Shown here: positions 6,312 to 12,647 of the stretch, piece by piece
Layout: each line of letters begins with the position of its first letter
Position numbering within the stretch: position 1 is the stretch's first letter
NCBI GenBank assembly: GCA_001820675.1
Contig: MHQO01000009.1
Coordinates: 1-13,668 of the forward strand
Length of the DNA: 13,668 bases
Reading direction: 5' to 3'
Origin: Candidatus Sungbacteria bacterium RIFCSPLOWO2_01_FULL_47_10
GTDB taxonomy: Bacteria; Patescibacteriota; Minisyncoccia; Sungbacterales; GWA2-42-14
The notes under the pieces: generated by a model
What the model was told of the DNA's origin: nothing
The model's database searches: none
Seen by the model: the letters and a program-made list of their open reading frames with translations, nothing else
Position numbers and translations under genes: made by a program

Positions 6312-7760
6312 CTAATATTTCTTAACTTTTCGAAGAAACCTGTCCAATCCCTCGGACGATGAAACAAAAGGATTGAACAAGTCTAACCTATATGATTCGC
6401 ATCCGGGTGAATACAGGATACGCCCCCAGCCAACATCGAAAAGCCGTTCGCCACATCCTGAGTTTTTGATTTTTTCAATGATTGCGCAGATACATGCCGA
6501 ACGAATCTTCGCCCGCGTTTCCGGCGGCCGCGTACTCGCCCCATTAAGTGCGGCGGAAGAAAACAAATAATCAACTCTGCTCGACTTCCGAAGCCTTTGA
6601 TATATTCCCTTTTCGGAAAGATCGCTGTACAGGCAATCGATGAGCCGGGCTTTTTCATGCTGCAGACCGTATCCGTGCCGCCTCATTGATTTTTCCAGAA
6701 AAGATTTCTTTATGACCCAGTCAAGTTCCCGGGACAAATTTTCTTGATCCTCATCCAATCTCCGAACAACGCTCATCCAATACTGTATGAGTTCCTTTTC
6801 TTCGGCGCACAACGCGAGCCGCAAGACGCGATCAATAAAAAATTTTTGGATCTCAAGAGCGGTAAAATATCTGCCGGATCCGACAGCCGCCCTATGACGC
6901 AAAGAAGTGTCAAACGCAAATTCGTGCAAAGATGCAATCGGATCGTCAAGTACCGGAAAAAGTGACCGGCCGCGCGTTTCCTCAATCAGCCGCAGTACCA
7001 AATGCGTCGTGCCGAATCTCAAATACATCGAGTAACCCGACATATTCGAATCGCCATAAATCAGATGCAGACGACCCCATCGGTTATCAGCATACGGCGT
7101 TCGTGTCTGAATAAGCGACCGGTTGAATGTCGTATCGGTTCCGATCAGTTCTTCCGTGACAAGCGCCCGGGGAGACAGCACGTACCGCCACCCCTCTTCT
7201 TGGGTCCACCACATTCCCCCTGAGCCGTGCAGAGCAACGCGGGACGCAAGAAACGTGGCAAGAGTGCCGCAGAAATCATGTAACATCATGCCGTTGTTCA
7301 GAAGATAATTTTCATGGGAGCCATAAAAATTTACTTTTTCGGCAAAATGCCCCGCGGGCACCGGACGGATAAAATCGCTGTTGTTTTTCGTCACCAATAA
7401 ATCGCTAAACGGGCCGGTCGGTCTTTCGAAAAAACCCTCACGAACGCGTTTCGCAATCGACGCAACGACGCGATCACCAACTTCGCTATAGAGCGCGAGC
7501 TCCTTTGCGCCCAAGCACTCCGGAGAGGAATATTCGATGCGGCCGCGGTCGTTGTAAATTTTTCCGCCGATAGCGCCGAGCCATAATCCGTCCATCATTC
7601 CTTCTTCCATGAGGGGCTTCAAAAAAGCAAGTGTATTTCTGCGCTTCCTGGAAAAATAGCCGATGAAATGTATTGCCGAATCAACTTTTGAATAGTATCC
7701 GCTTTTCCGCCTTAAAATTGAACCGTATTCCGTCTCGATTCCCATTATTCGTTTCTTCAC
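6312..7760 (-). CDS. PafA/Dop-family protein (depupylase/ligase fold), Dop-like active-site spacing
   Basis: 482 residues of the Pup-ligase/depupylase family (glutamine-synthetase-like fold). PafA joins the C-terminal Glu of a Pup-type modifier to substrate lysines with ATP; Dop removes the modifier or deamidates it. Visible: RIMGIETEYG (4-13) with the metal-binding Glu residues, the probable catalytic Asp71 in GGKIYNDRGRIEYSSPEC, VTKNNSDF, YGSHENYL, HGSGGMWW, YVLSPRAL, RLHLIYGDSNMS, LRFGTT, ELDWVIKKSFLE and YSDLSEKGI. Asp71 and Glu76 are 5 apart, as in actinobacterial Dop (6 in PafA), and the family His before Glu is replaced by Arg; the long Dop loop is absent. The start is a GTG at 7760 with GGAG 7 bp upstream. 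It ends FLRKVKKY, without the tail seen in its paralog at 7980-9506. Family is certain; ligase versus depupylase is not. Confidence 0.85.
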   Translation of the reverse strand: MKKRIMGIETEYGSILRRKSGYYSKVDSAIHFIGYFSRKRRNTLAFLKPLMEEGMMDGLWLGAIGGKIYNDRGRIEYSSPECLGAKELALYSEVGDRVVASIAKRVREGFFERPTGPFSDLLVTKNNSDFIRPVPAGHFAEKVNFYGSHENYLLNNGMMLHDFCGTLATFLASRVALHGSGGMWWTQEEGWRYVLSPRALVTEELIGTDTTFNRSLIQTRTPYADNRWGRLHLIYGDSNMSGYSMYLRFGTTHLVLRLIEETRGRSLFPVLDDPIASLHEFAFDTSLRHRAAVGSGRYFTALEIQKFFIDRVLRLALCAEEKELIQYWMSVVRRLDEDQENLSRELDWVIKKSFLEKSMRRHGYGLQHEKARLIDCLYSDLSEKGIYQRLRKSSRVDYLFSSAALNGASTRPPETRAKIRSACICAIIEKIKNSGCGERLFDVGWGRILYSPGCESYRLDLFNPFVSSSEGLDRFLRKVKKY

Positions 7761-7925
7761 CGCGCGTCTCCGGTTGTGAAAGAACCCCCTCTTCTCACAC
7801 TATACAACAACAGCAAAATTACAATAATCCAAAAGTAACAGCGTGATTCACAACAAGAATCCAACCATGATCCGAGAGTTAAATGAGCAAAGACACCCGC
7901 CTTGTGTGTTGCTGTTCAGAAAAGA

Positions 7926-7954
7926 AAAACCGTGACACGTTCAGTCGCGGTTTT
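7926..7954 (-). terminator. Intrinsic terminator of the 508-residue PafA/Dop-like gene
   Basis: In minus-strand sense AAAACCGCGAC (7944-7954) pairs with GTCACGGTTTT (7926-7936) over 11 positions with one mismatched (A-C) pair, around a 7-nt loop; the run continues into TTTCTTT. It lies 26 bp after the stop codon, so the two PafA/Dop paralogs appear to be separate transcripts. Confidence 0.85.
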
Positions 7955-7979
7955 GTTGTTTGTGTTTTATAATTCGAGG

Positions 7980-9506
7980 TTATTCCCCGGTTCTTTTTGA
8001 TTGCTCATCCGCCTCGCGCAAAAAAGCGTCAAGCTCGCAGTTCGTGGCACAAAACGGGTCTTTTATATCTATTTCGAATTCCCTGCCTTCGTGAAGATAA
8101 TGCCACCCGACCGCCACATCACTTAGGAAAGGATGCCCGCTTTGTAGTTTGAGAACCGCCCTAATGTATCGGGCGCGCGCCTGGGCCCTTGTGTACGGCG
8201 GCGGATTCAGGACCGCGGACCGGATTTCTTCGTCGGAAAAAAGTGTTTCGACCCCTTCCGCGCGTTTCAGCATATTGAAAATTCCCCGATCGGAAAGATC
8301 GCTATACCGCACGCAAAATATCCTTGCTTTCTTGTCCTGTAAATCGTAGGAATGTTTTTTTGCCGATGATTCCAGGAAGGATTTTTTAATTGCCCAATCA
8401 AGTTCCCGCGATACATATTCCGGCCCCATTTCAAGGTGAGCTATGGTACGCTCCCACAGCCGGCAAATTTCTTTTTCCTTTTTTGAAAGAGAGAGGCGAA
8501 GCGCCTTTTCAAGGCATATTTTTTGGAGGTCAAGCGCGGTGTATTCGTTTCCGTCTTCTGCGCGCGCCGTTTCACGTAATGTCGGATCGGACGCAAACGC
8601 GTGGAGGGCTGCAATCGGATTTTCCAACACAGGAAACTGTACGCTCCACGTCTTCTCCTCGCAAAGGCGAAGCGCGAGCGAAGTTGTCCCAAAACGCAGG
8701 AACGTTGAGATATGCGACATATTCGAATCGGCGTAAATCAGGTGGAGGCGCACCCATTGAGGCAAATTTTCCATCTTTCCCGATGAATCCCGCTCATCCG
8801 CAATTTGAATAAGCGGCCGATCTTTCACAGTGATAACTCCATATCGCTTCTTGGTGAGTAGCGCTCGCGGTGACAACACATAGTGCCATCCGTTTTCCCG
8901 CGCCCACCACAGCCCGCCCGACCCATGGAGAATAACGCGCGACACAAGAAACGGGATAAGAATCGAAGAAAAAATTTCCGGATATGGGTTCTTGCCTTTC
9001 CATTTTTGCTCTTTTGAAAAGCGCGCCGGTATAAGATAACTCTCGTGCGACCCGTATGACTTCACCTCTTCATGGGGATTCGTTGACTCGCGCAAAAAAT
9101 CACAATTGTCTTTTGTGATAAAAATATCCCGATATTTTTTGTATCTTACGTCGAAAAAATCGGCGGAACCTCTTATGCTTGACACCGCACGCTCGACAAT
9201 CGCATCCCCGGCAAAACTGTAGAGCGCGGCATCGCGCGCGTTCGCGCACTCCGGCGAAGAATATTCAAGGTGCACTTGATTGTCAATCATTATTTTGCCG
9301 CCGTTCGACCCCAGCCAAAAATCCTCTTCCGGATAATACTTGTATCGGTTATCCCAAAACATGTTCAAAAAACGGAACTCCCCGTCTTTATTCGCCCACA
9401 CATGATTCAGAAGAATCTGGCCGGCATCCTCGTCGCAAAACGATCCTTTGTTGTCCACCAGCAAATTTCCGTATTCCGTTTCAATCCCCATAATGCGCTT
9501 CTGCAT
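7980..9506 (-). CDS. PafA/Dop-family Pup/UBact-type ligase with UBact-like C-terminal tail (-RTGE)
   Basis: 508 residues, paralogous to the 482-residue protein downstream. Motifs: RIMGIETEYG (4-13), catalytic Asp75 in KIMIDNQVHLEYSSPEC with Glu81 six residues on and the family His79 present (spacing as in PafA), ITKDNCDF, YGSHESYL, HGSGGLWW, YVLSPRALL, RLHLIYADSNMS, LRFGTTSLAL, ELDWAIKKSFLE, RYSDLSDRGIF and TRAQARARYIRAV. These point to an ATP-dependent ligase or depupylase, with PafA slightly favoured by the active-site spacing. The oddity is the end: after ELDAFLREADEQ the chain adds SKRTGE, a terminus of the R-[T/S]-G-[E/Q] type I recall for the UBact modifier, absent from its paralog. Start ATG at 9506 gives MQKRIMGIETEYG; only a weak G-rich stretch precedes it. 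No modifier, proteasome or Mpa gene is adjacent. Confidence 0.87.
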   Translation of the reverse strand: MQKRIMGIETEYGNLLVDNKGSFCDEDAGQILLNHVWANKDGEFRFLNMFWDNRYKYYPEEDFWLGSNGGKIMIDNQVHLEYSSPECANARDAALYSFAGDAIVERAVSSIRGSADFFDVRYKKYRDIFITKDNCDFLRESTNPHEEVKSYGSHESYLIPARFSKEQKWKGKNPYPEIFSSILIPFLVSRVILHGSGGLWWARENGWHYVLSPRALLTKKRYGVITVKDRPLIQIADERDSSGKMENLPQWVRLHLIYADSNMSHISTFLRFGTTSLALRLCEEKTWSVQFPVLENPIAALHAFASDPTLRETARAEDGNEYTALDLQKICLEKALRLSLSKKEKEICRLWERTIAHLEMGPEYVSRELDWAIKKSFLESSAKKHSYDLQDKKARIFCVRYSDLSDRGIFNMLKRAEGVETLFSDEEIRSAVLNPPPYTRAQARARYIRAVLKLQSGHPFLSDVAVGWHYLHEGREFEIDIKDPFCATNCELDAFLREADEQSKRTGE

Positions 9507-9673
9507 CCCGCGCCCCCGCTTGCTACATTATTAAGAAACTAATGCCCAGCGTACCGCAAGACATCGAAATTGCAAATAACGAGAAGCGGCAAGGACAATG
9601 AAAAAAATAAACACAAGTCCTGCGTTTGTGATTGCAAAACGCGCCAGCGCTTCAGTTTGCACTGCGTGTTTTT

Positions 9674-9706
9674 AAAAAAAGTTGTCACGCGGGAAGAGTC
9701 CTCGCG
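9674..9706 (-). terminator. Weak candidate terminator of the M50 protease gene
   Basis: In minus-strand sense CGCG arms (9703-9706 and 9688-9691) form an imperfect stem containing GGACTCTTCC, and a run of seven T follows after a 7-nt gap. It is 16 bp after the stop codon. The stem is short and mismatched, so this is tentative. The rest of 9507-9721 shows no gene that I can support. Confidence 0.35.
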
Positions 9707-9721
9707 GTTTCCGCTTCGCGG

Positions 9722-10360
9722 CTAAAAAAACCCGACACCGGTAATCAGTCGAAATAAAAAGAAAACAACGGGCGAGATAATCTGCGAAAAAAAGAAAATG
9801 AAAATGAGCAGGAGCATGAGGCCGTATTGCTCAATGAAATACTGGATATTCCGGTACTGATACGGCAGAAGCGAAAAAAGAAGCTTTGACCCGTCGAGCG
9901 GAGGAATAGGAACGAGGTTGAATATGGCAAGAACAAGATTCAAAATAACGATGAATGTCGCAATCTGGAGGAAATTCGATGCGGTCGGACCGCCAAGCGC
10001 AATTAAAAAAGCTGAATTCCGGACCATAAGTCCGAACACAAGGGCAAGGCATAAATTCGAAAGAGGCCCAGCCGCGCCGACTATCGCAGGCCCCCATTGC
10101 TGATTCTTCAAGTTATACGGGTTATACGGAACGGGGCGCGCCCAGCCAAAAATAAATCCGCCGAGAAAAAAACTCATCAGAGGAACCAGAAACGAGCCGA
10201 CCGGATCGAGGTGGCTCATGGGATTCATAGTAAGGCGGCCTGCGTATTTCGCGGTTTTATCGCCCAATGCCAATGCGGCGTATCCGTGCGATACTTCATG
10301 AACCACAACCGAAAAAATCAGTATCGCGATTTGAATGATAAAACTGGTTGCATTCTCCAT
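9722..10360 (-). CDS. M50-family (site-2 protease-type) membrane metalloprotease
   Basis: 212 residues, mostly membrane segments. M50 proteases cut transmembrane substrates inside the bilayer using zinc. The HExxH motif is HEVSH (21-25) at the end of the first hydrophobic segment, and the third zinc ligand motif NLVPIPPLDGSKLL has Asp156. The segment AGRLTMNPMSHLDPVGSFLVPLM (about 40-62) and the GPAIVGAAGPLSN loop are typical of the small YwhC/SREBF-site-2-like group. No PDZ domain is present, consistent with the short length. The last 35 residues are very rich in Phe and Ile. Start ATG at 10360 is close to the palindromic repeat at 10381-10446, which it shares with divergent bL28. Substrate unknown. 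Confidence 0.93.
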   Translation of the reverse strand: MENATSFIIQIAILIFSVVVHEVSHGYAALALGDKTAKYAGRLTMNPMSHLDPVGSFLVPLMSFFLGGFIFGWARPVPYNPYNLKNQQWGPAIVGAAGPLSNLCLALVFGLMVRNSAFLIALGGPTASNFLQIATFIVILNLVLAIFNLVPIPPLDGSKLLFSLLPYQYRNIQYFIEQYGLMLLLIFIFFFSQIISPVVFFLFRLITGVGFF

Positions 10361-10380
10361 TAAAATATGCTACATTTACC

Positions 10381-10446
10381 TACGAATTACGAATGGCATC
10401 GAATTACGAATACGTATTCGTAATTCGTTAAAATTCGTAATTCGTA
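10381..10446. repeat. Nested perfect inverted repeat (ACGAATTACGAAT family)
   Basis: TACGAATTACGAAT (10381-10394) pairs perfectly with ATTCGTAATTCGTA (10433-10446). Between them CGAATTACGAATAC (10400-10413) abuts its exact reverse complement (10414-10427), giving a 28-bp perfect palindrome; two 5-nt spacers separate the inner and outer arms. A related, decayed copy is at 766-844. It fills the space between divergent M50 and bL28, and the AGGA ribosome-binding site of bL28 lies just past its right edge, in the GTAGGAT shared with the other copy. Confidence 0.9.
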
Positions 10447-10453
10447 GGATAGT

Positions 10454-10636
10454 ATGAAAGTATGCACAAACTGTAAAAAAGGATCCGTGATGGCAGGAAA
10501 GCGAAAACTCCTTCGCGGTCATTATAACCTTGTGTGGCGCGGAAGGAAATACCCGAATTTGCAGTGGGCAAAATTGCCATCCGGAAAACGAATAAAAGTG
10601 TGCGCAAAATGCCTCAAAAAAATGCATGCACGCTAA
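10454..10636 (+). CDS. rpmB: Large ribosomal subunit protein bL28
   Basis: bL28 is a small 50S protein near the tRNA exit region. The 60 residues begin MKVCTNCKKGSVMAGKRKLL and continue with NLVWRGRKYPNLQW and KRIKVCAKCLKK. Two CxxC pairs (Cys4/Cys7 and Cys50/Cys53) mark the zinc-binding (C+) form. It is shorter than the usual 60-80 residues only in its compact C-terminus. AGGA lies 4 bp before the ATG. It stands alone, divergent from the M50 gene and 72 bp before the aminopeptidase. Confidence 0.95.
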   Translation: MKVCTNCKKGSVMAGKRKLLRGHYNLVWRGRKYPNLQWAKLPSGKRIKVCAKCLKKMHAR

Positions 10637-10708
10637 TTCACAACAGGCAGCCATATCCGTTAACATAAAAAGGATTGCTTGCGGTTTGTTGTTGCCGGTT
10701 GATTGAAC

Positions 10709-12259
10709 ATGAACATTGCACTCACCCAAAAAACATCATTGGCAAAAAACAAGGCAGTCCTTGTTTCGTTTTTTAGTTCGAAGGTTCCTTCTCACCCGTT
10801 TCTCAAGACCCTTCCGAAAGAAGATGCCGCATATGTCGCTAAAATCATGGCGCATGATTTTACGACGAACCAGGAAAAATTCCGTGAAGTGCATCTTCCC
10901 TCCGACCCCGATTTTCTTATTCTCTTGGCTCACCTCGGGAAAAAGGAAGAGTGGAACGAAAAAAAATATCGCCTGTTCGTCAGAAAATTTGTTTCCTTCC
11001 TGAAAGAACGCCGCATCCCGTCGGCCGCGGTTTTTCTTGCCGACATCGGCGCGAAACAATGCGATGACACAGAACTCGTATCTGAATTCGCCCAACAAGC
11101 GCTCATGGCGGATTTTACGTTTCATATATATAAAGAGCCGCCCAAAGAGGGCTGGCCGGCAATCAACGAAATCGAAATTGTTTCCGATGGCGCAAAAAAC
11201 GCTTCACTGCAAAAATCGCTTCAAGACGGCATTATCATCGGAGAAGAGATGAATAACTGCCGGACGCTTGCAAATACTCCCGGAGGCGATATGACCCCGC
11301 AAACACTCGCAGACGCGGCACGCTCAATAGGAAAACGAACCGATAGCGCGGTAACGGTTCTTGAAGAAAAAGAAATCGAAAAATTGGGAATGGGAGGAAT
11401 CATGGGGGTCTCAAAAGGGTCGGATGCAAAACCGAAATTCATCATCATGGAATACGGAAAGAAATTCGGCGGCAAACCGGTTATATATGTCGGGAAAGGC
11501 GTAACATTCGATACCGGCGGTCTTAATCTAAAACCGTCTGACGCGATTTATGAAATGCATATGGATATGACGGGCGGGGCCGCGGTTATGCATGCGCTTG
11601 CGGCAATCGCCCGAATGAAAATTTCTGTTCACGTCATCGGACTCATTCCCGCTGTCGAAAACATGCCTTCGGGGTCAAGTTATCGGCCTGGAGATATTCT
11701 TAAAACAATCACGGGAAAAACCATCGAAGTATTGAATACCGATGCCGAAGGCCGCGTCATTCTTGCCGACGCACTCGGATACGCCCAACGCCTCAAGCCG
11801 CGTCTTATCGCCGATGTGGCAACTCTTACCGGGGCCGCAGTCGTAGCGCTCGGACAGCACGCAATCGCGTTATTTTCAAGTTCCGGTGAGCAAAGTCGAA
11901 CCGGTTCCGGTGAGCAAAGTCGAACCGCAAACGAAAAACTTGAAAAATTCGCCCGCGATATTGGAGACGCATCGGGTGATTATGTTTGGCCGCTTCCGTT
12001 ATGGGATGAGTATCTTGAAGATATCAAGGGAACATTCGGAGATGTCGCGAACGCGGGCAAAAAGGGTCAGGGAGGCGCAATTACGGGTGCTATGTTTCTC
12101 AAACAATTCGTCGGCGAATATCCCTGGATACATCTTGATATCGCCCCGACCATGACGACGATTGAAGGCCAGTTTCTTGCAAAAGGAGCATCGGGAACCG
12201 GTGTACGATTCTTGGTGGAACTTGCGCGAAACGCAAACAAGATCCCTGTTTCTCGCTAA
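10709..12259 (+). CDS. pepA: M17 leucyl aminopeptidase with in-frame repeat insertion
   Basis: Cytosolic two-metal aminopeptidase that removes N-terminal residues from peptides; usually hexameric. 516 residues from the ATG at 10709 (an in-frame TTG lies 6 bp upstream; no clear Shine-Dalgarno). The catalytic domain carries VGKGVTFDTGGLNLKPS (Lys263, Asp268), MDMTGG (Asp286) and the family signature NTDAEGRVILADAL (Asp345, Glu347, Arg349). All metal ligands and both catalytic residues are therefore present and the enzyme should be active. The N-terminal 160 residues are the more variable M17 N-domain. After ALGQHAIALFS the protein has SGEQSRTG-SGEQSRTA (392-407) from a tandem 24-bp repeat, before NEKLEKFARDIGDASGDYVW, where other M17 enzymes continue directly. 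The insertion falls in a surface-type loop and keeps the frame. Confidence 0.95.
   Translation: MNIALTQKTSLAKNKAVLVSFFSSKVPSHPFLKTLPKEDAAYVAKIMAHDFTTNQEKFREVHLPSDPDFLILLAHLGKKEEWNEKKYRLFVRKFVSFLKERRIPSAAVFLADIGAKQCDDTELVSEFAQQALMADFTFHIYKEPPKEGWPAINEIEIVSDGAKNASLQKSLQDGIIIGEEMNNCRTLANTPGGDMTPQTLADAARSIGKRTDSAVTVLEEKEIEKLGMGGIMGVSKGSDAKPKFIIMEYGKKFGGKPVIYVGKGVTFDTGGLNLKPSDAIYEMHMDMTGGAAVMHALAAIARMKISVHVIGLIPAVENMPSGSSYRPGDILKTITGKTIEVLNTDAEGRVILADALGYAQRLKPRLIADVATLTGAAVVALGQHAIALFSSSGEQSRTGSGEQSRTANEKLEKFARDIGDASGDYVWPLPLWDEYLEDIKGTFGDVANAGKKGQGGAITGAMFLKQFVGEYPWIHLDIAPTMTTIEGQFLAKGASGTGVRFLVELARNANKIPVSR
11881..11928. repeat. Two tandem 24-bp repeats inside the aminopeptidase gene
   Basis: Units 11881-11904 and 11905-11928 differ only in the last base. 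Each contains GGTGAGCAAAGTCGAACC. 48 bp is a multiple of three, so the frame is kept and 16 residues are added. Confidence 0.95.
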
Positions 12260-12303
12260 TTTTAATGAATTTGACCACGAATTTCACCAATAATGCACTA
12301 TTC

Positions 12304-12440
12304 GTCATTCCTGCGAAGAAATTATTTAACCCAACAATAAACCGTTGTGTCATTCCGGCGGCTAAAGCCCTGTGGGCTCGCCCACTTAGGGATGCCGGAA
12401 TCAAGATTTAAAAAACCCGGATGCCGGTGTCCGCCGGCAC
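12304..12440. repeat. REP-like palindromic repeats downstream of the aminopeptidase gene
   Basis: TCATTCCGGC and GCCGGAAT (arms at 12352-12359 and 12394-12401) enclose a second hairpin, CCCTGTGGGC with GCCCACTTAGGG. A separate hairpin TGCCGG/CCGGCA spans 12422-12439, and GTCATTCCTGCGAAG at 12304-12318 is a truncated copy of the left end. No T-tract follows, so these are repeats rather than clear terminators. The stretch 12260-12455 contains no gene that I can support. Confidence 0.65.
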
Positions 12441-12455
12441 GACATTCATAGCAAA

Positions 12456-12526
12456 CGGGCCATAGTATAGTGGTAGTACACAAGGCTGGGGGTCTTGTAG
12501 TGGCAGTTCGATTCTGCCTGGCCCGA
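12456..12526 (+). tRNA. tRNA-Pro (anticodon GGG)
   Basis: The cloverleaf folds fully. Acceptor stem CGGGCCA/TGGCCCG, D stem GTAT/GTAC, anticodon stem CAAGG/TCTTG with loop CTGGGGG (anticodon GGG at 12489-12491, U33 present, G37), a 4-nt variable loop, and T arm GGCAG-TTCGATT-CTGCC. The discriminator is A73, and the first pair is C1-G72, both typical of bacterial tRNA-Pro. The 3' CCA is not encoded. It reads CCC and CCU codons for proline. Confidence 0.95.
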
Positions 12527-12534
12527 ATTTCAAA

Positions 12535-12587
12535 AGGTGGGAGGGTGAAGGGGTCTTGTAGTCGGGGTTCGGCCGTGCCCGCCTCGC
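12535..12587 (+). pseudogene. Decayed partial copy of the tRNA-Pro 3' half
   Basis: GGGGTCTTGTAGT at 12550-12562 repeats 13 nt of the tRNA-Pro anticodon arm and variable loop, and TTCG follows 5 nt later, exactly as in the tRNA. The T arm (CGGGG-TTCGGCCG-TGCCCG) no longer folds into a 5-bp stem with a 7-nt loop, and the 5' half lacks a D arm. It looks like a non-functional partial duplication, 61 nt downstream of the original. Confidence 0.5.
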
Positions 12588-12603
12588 TTTCCGTGGAAAA
12601 ATT

Positions 12604-12634
12604 CTGACGGCGACCTTTTAAAGGAATTTATAAT
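12604..12634 (+). promoter_or_regulatory. Candidate promoter of the MFS gene
   Basis: A perfect TATAAT lies at 12629-12634, with CTGACG (12604-12609) 19 bp upstream as a poor -35. The spacer contains the palindrome CCTTTTAAAGG. Transcription would start about 7 nt before the ATG at 12648, giving an almost leaderless message. Confidence 0.5.
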
Positions 12635-12647
12635 TCCGCAATTTTTT

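Noticed and set aside
7761..7840. Promoter for the 482-residue PafA/Dop-like gene (TATAGT near 7797-7802, minus strand)
   Set aside because: A -10-like hexamer is present but no -35 at 16-18 bp spacing; not strong enough to annotate.
9542..9601. Plus-strand 19-codon frame MPSVPQDIEIANNEKRQGQ, ending in GQ like a Pup-type modifier
   Set aside because: Far shorter than Pup or UBact (about 55-65 residues), no ribosome-binding site worth naming, and only the last two residues fit. A chance frame between two minus-strand genes is more likely.
11881..11928. Tandem repeats as a CRISPR fragment
   Set aside because: Units are directly adjacent with no spacers and lie in frame inside a gene; no Cas gene is present.
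12422..12439. GC hairpin after the aminopeptidase gene as an intrinsic terminator
   Set aside because: The stem TGCCGG/CCGGCA is fine but no T run follows, and related palindromes are next to it; called REP-like instead.
12489..12562. tRNA 3'-end duplication as attL/attR of an integrated element
   Set aside because: The two copies are only 61 nt apart, so nothing is enclosed, and identity is limited to 13 nt plus TTCG.
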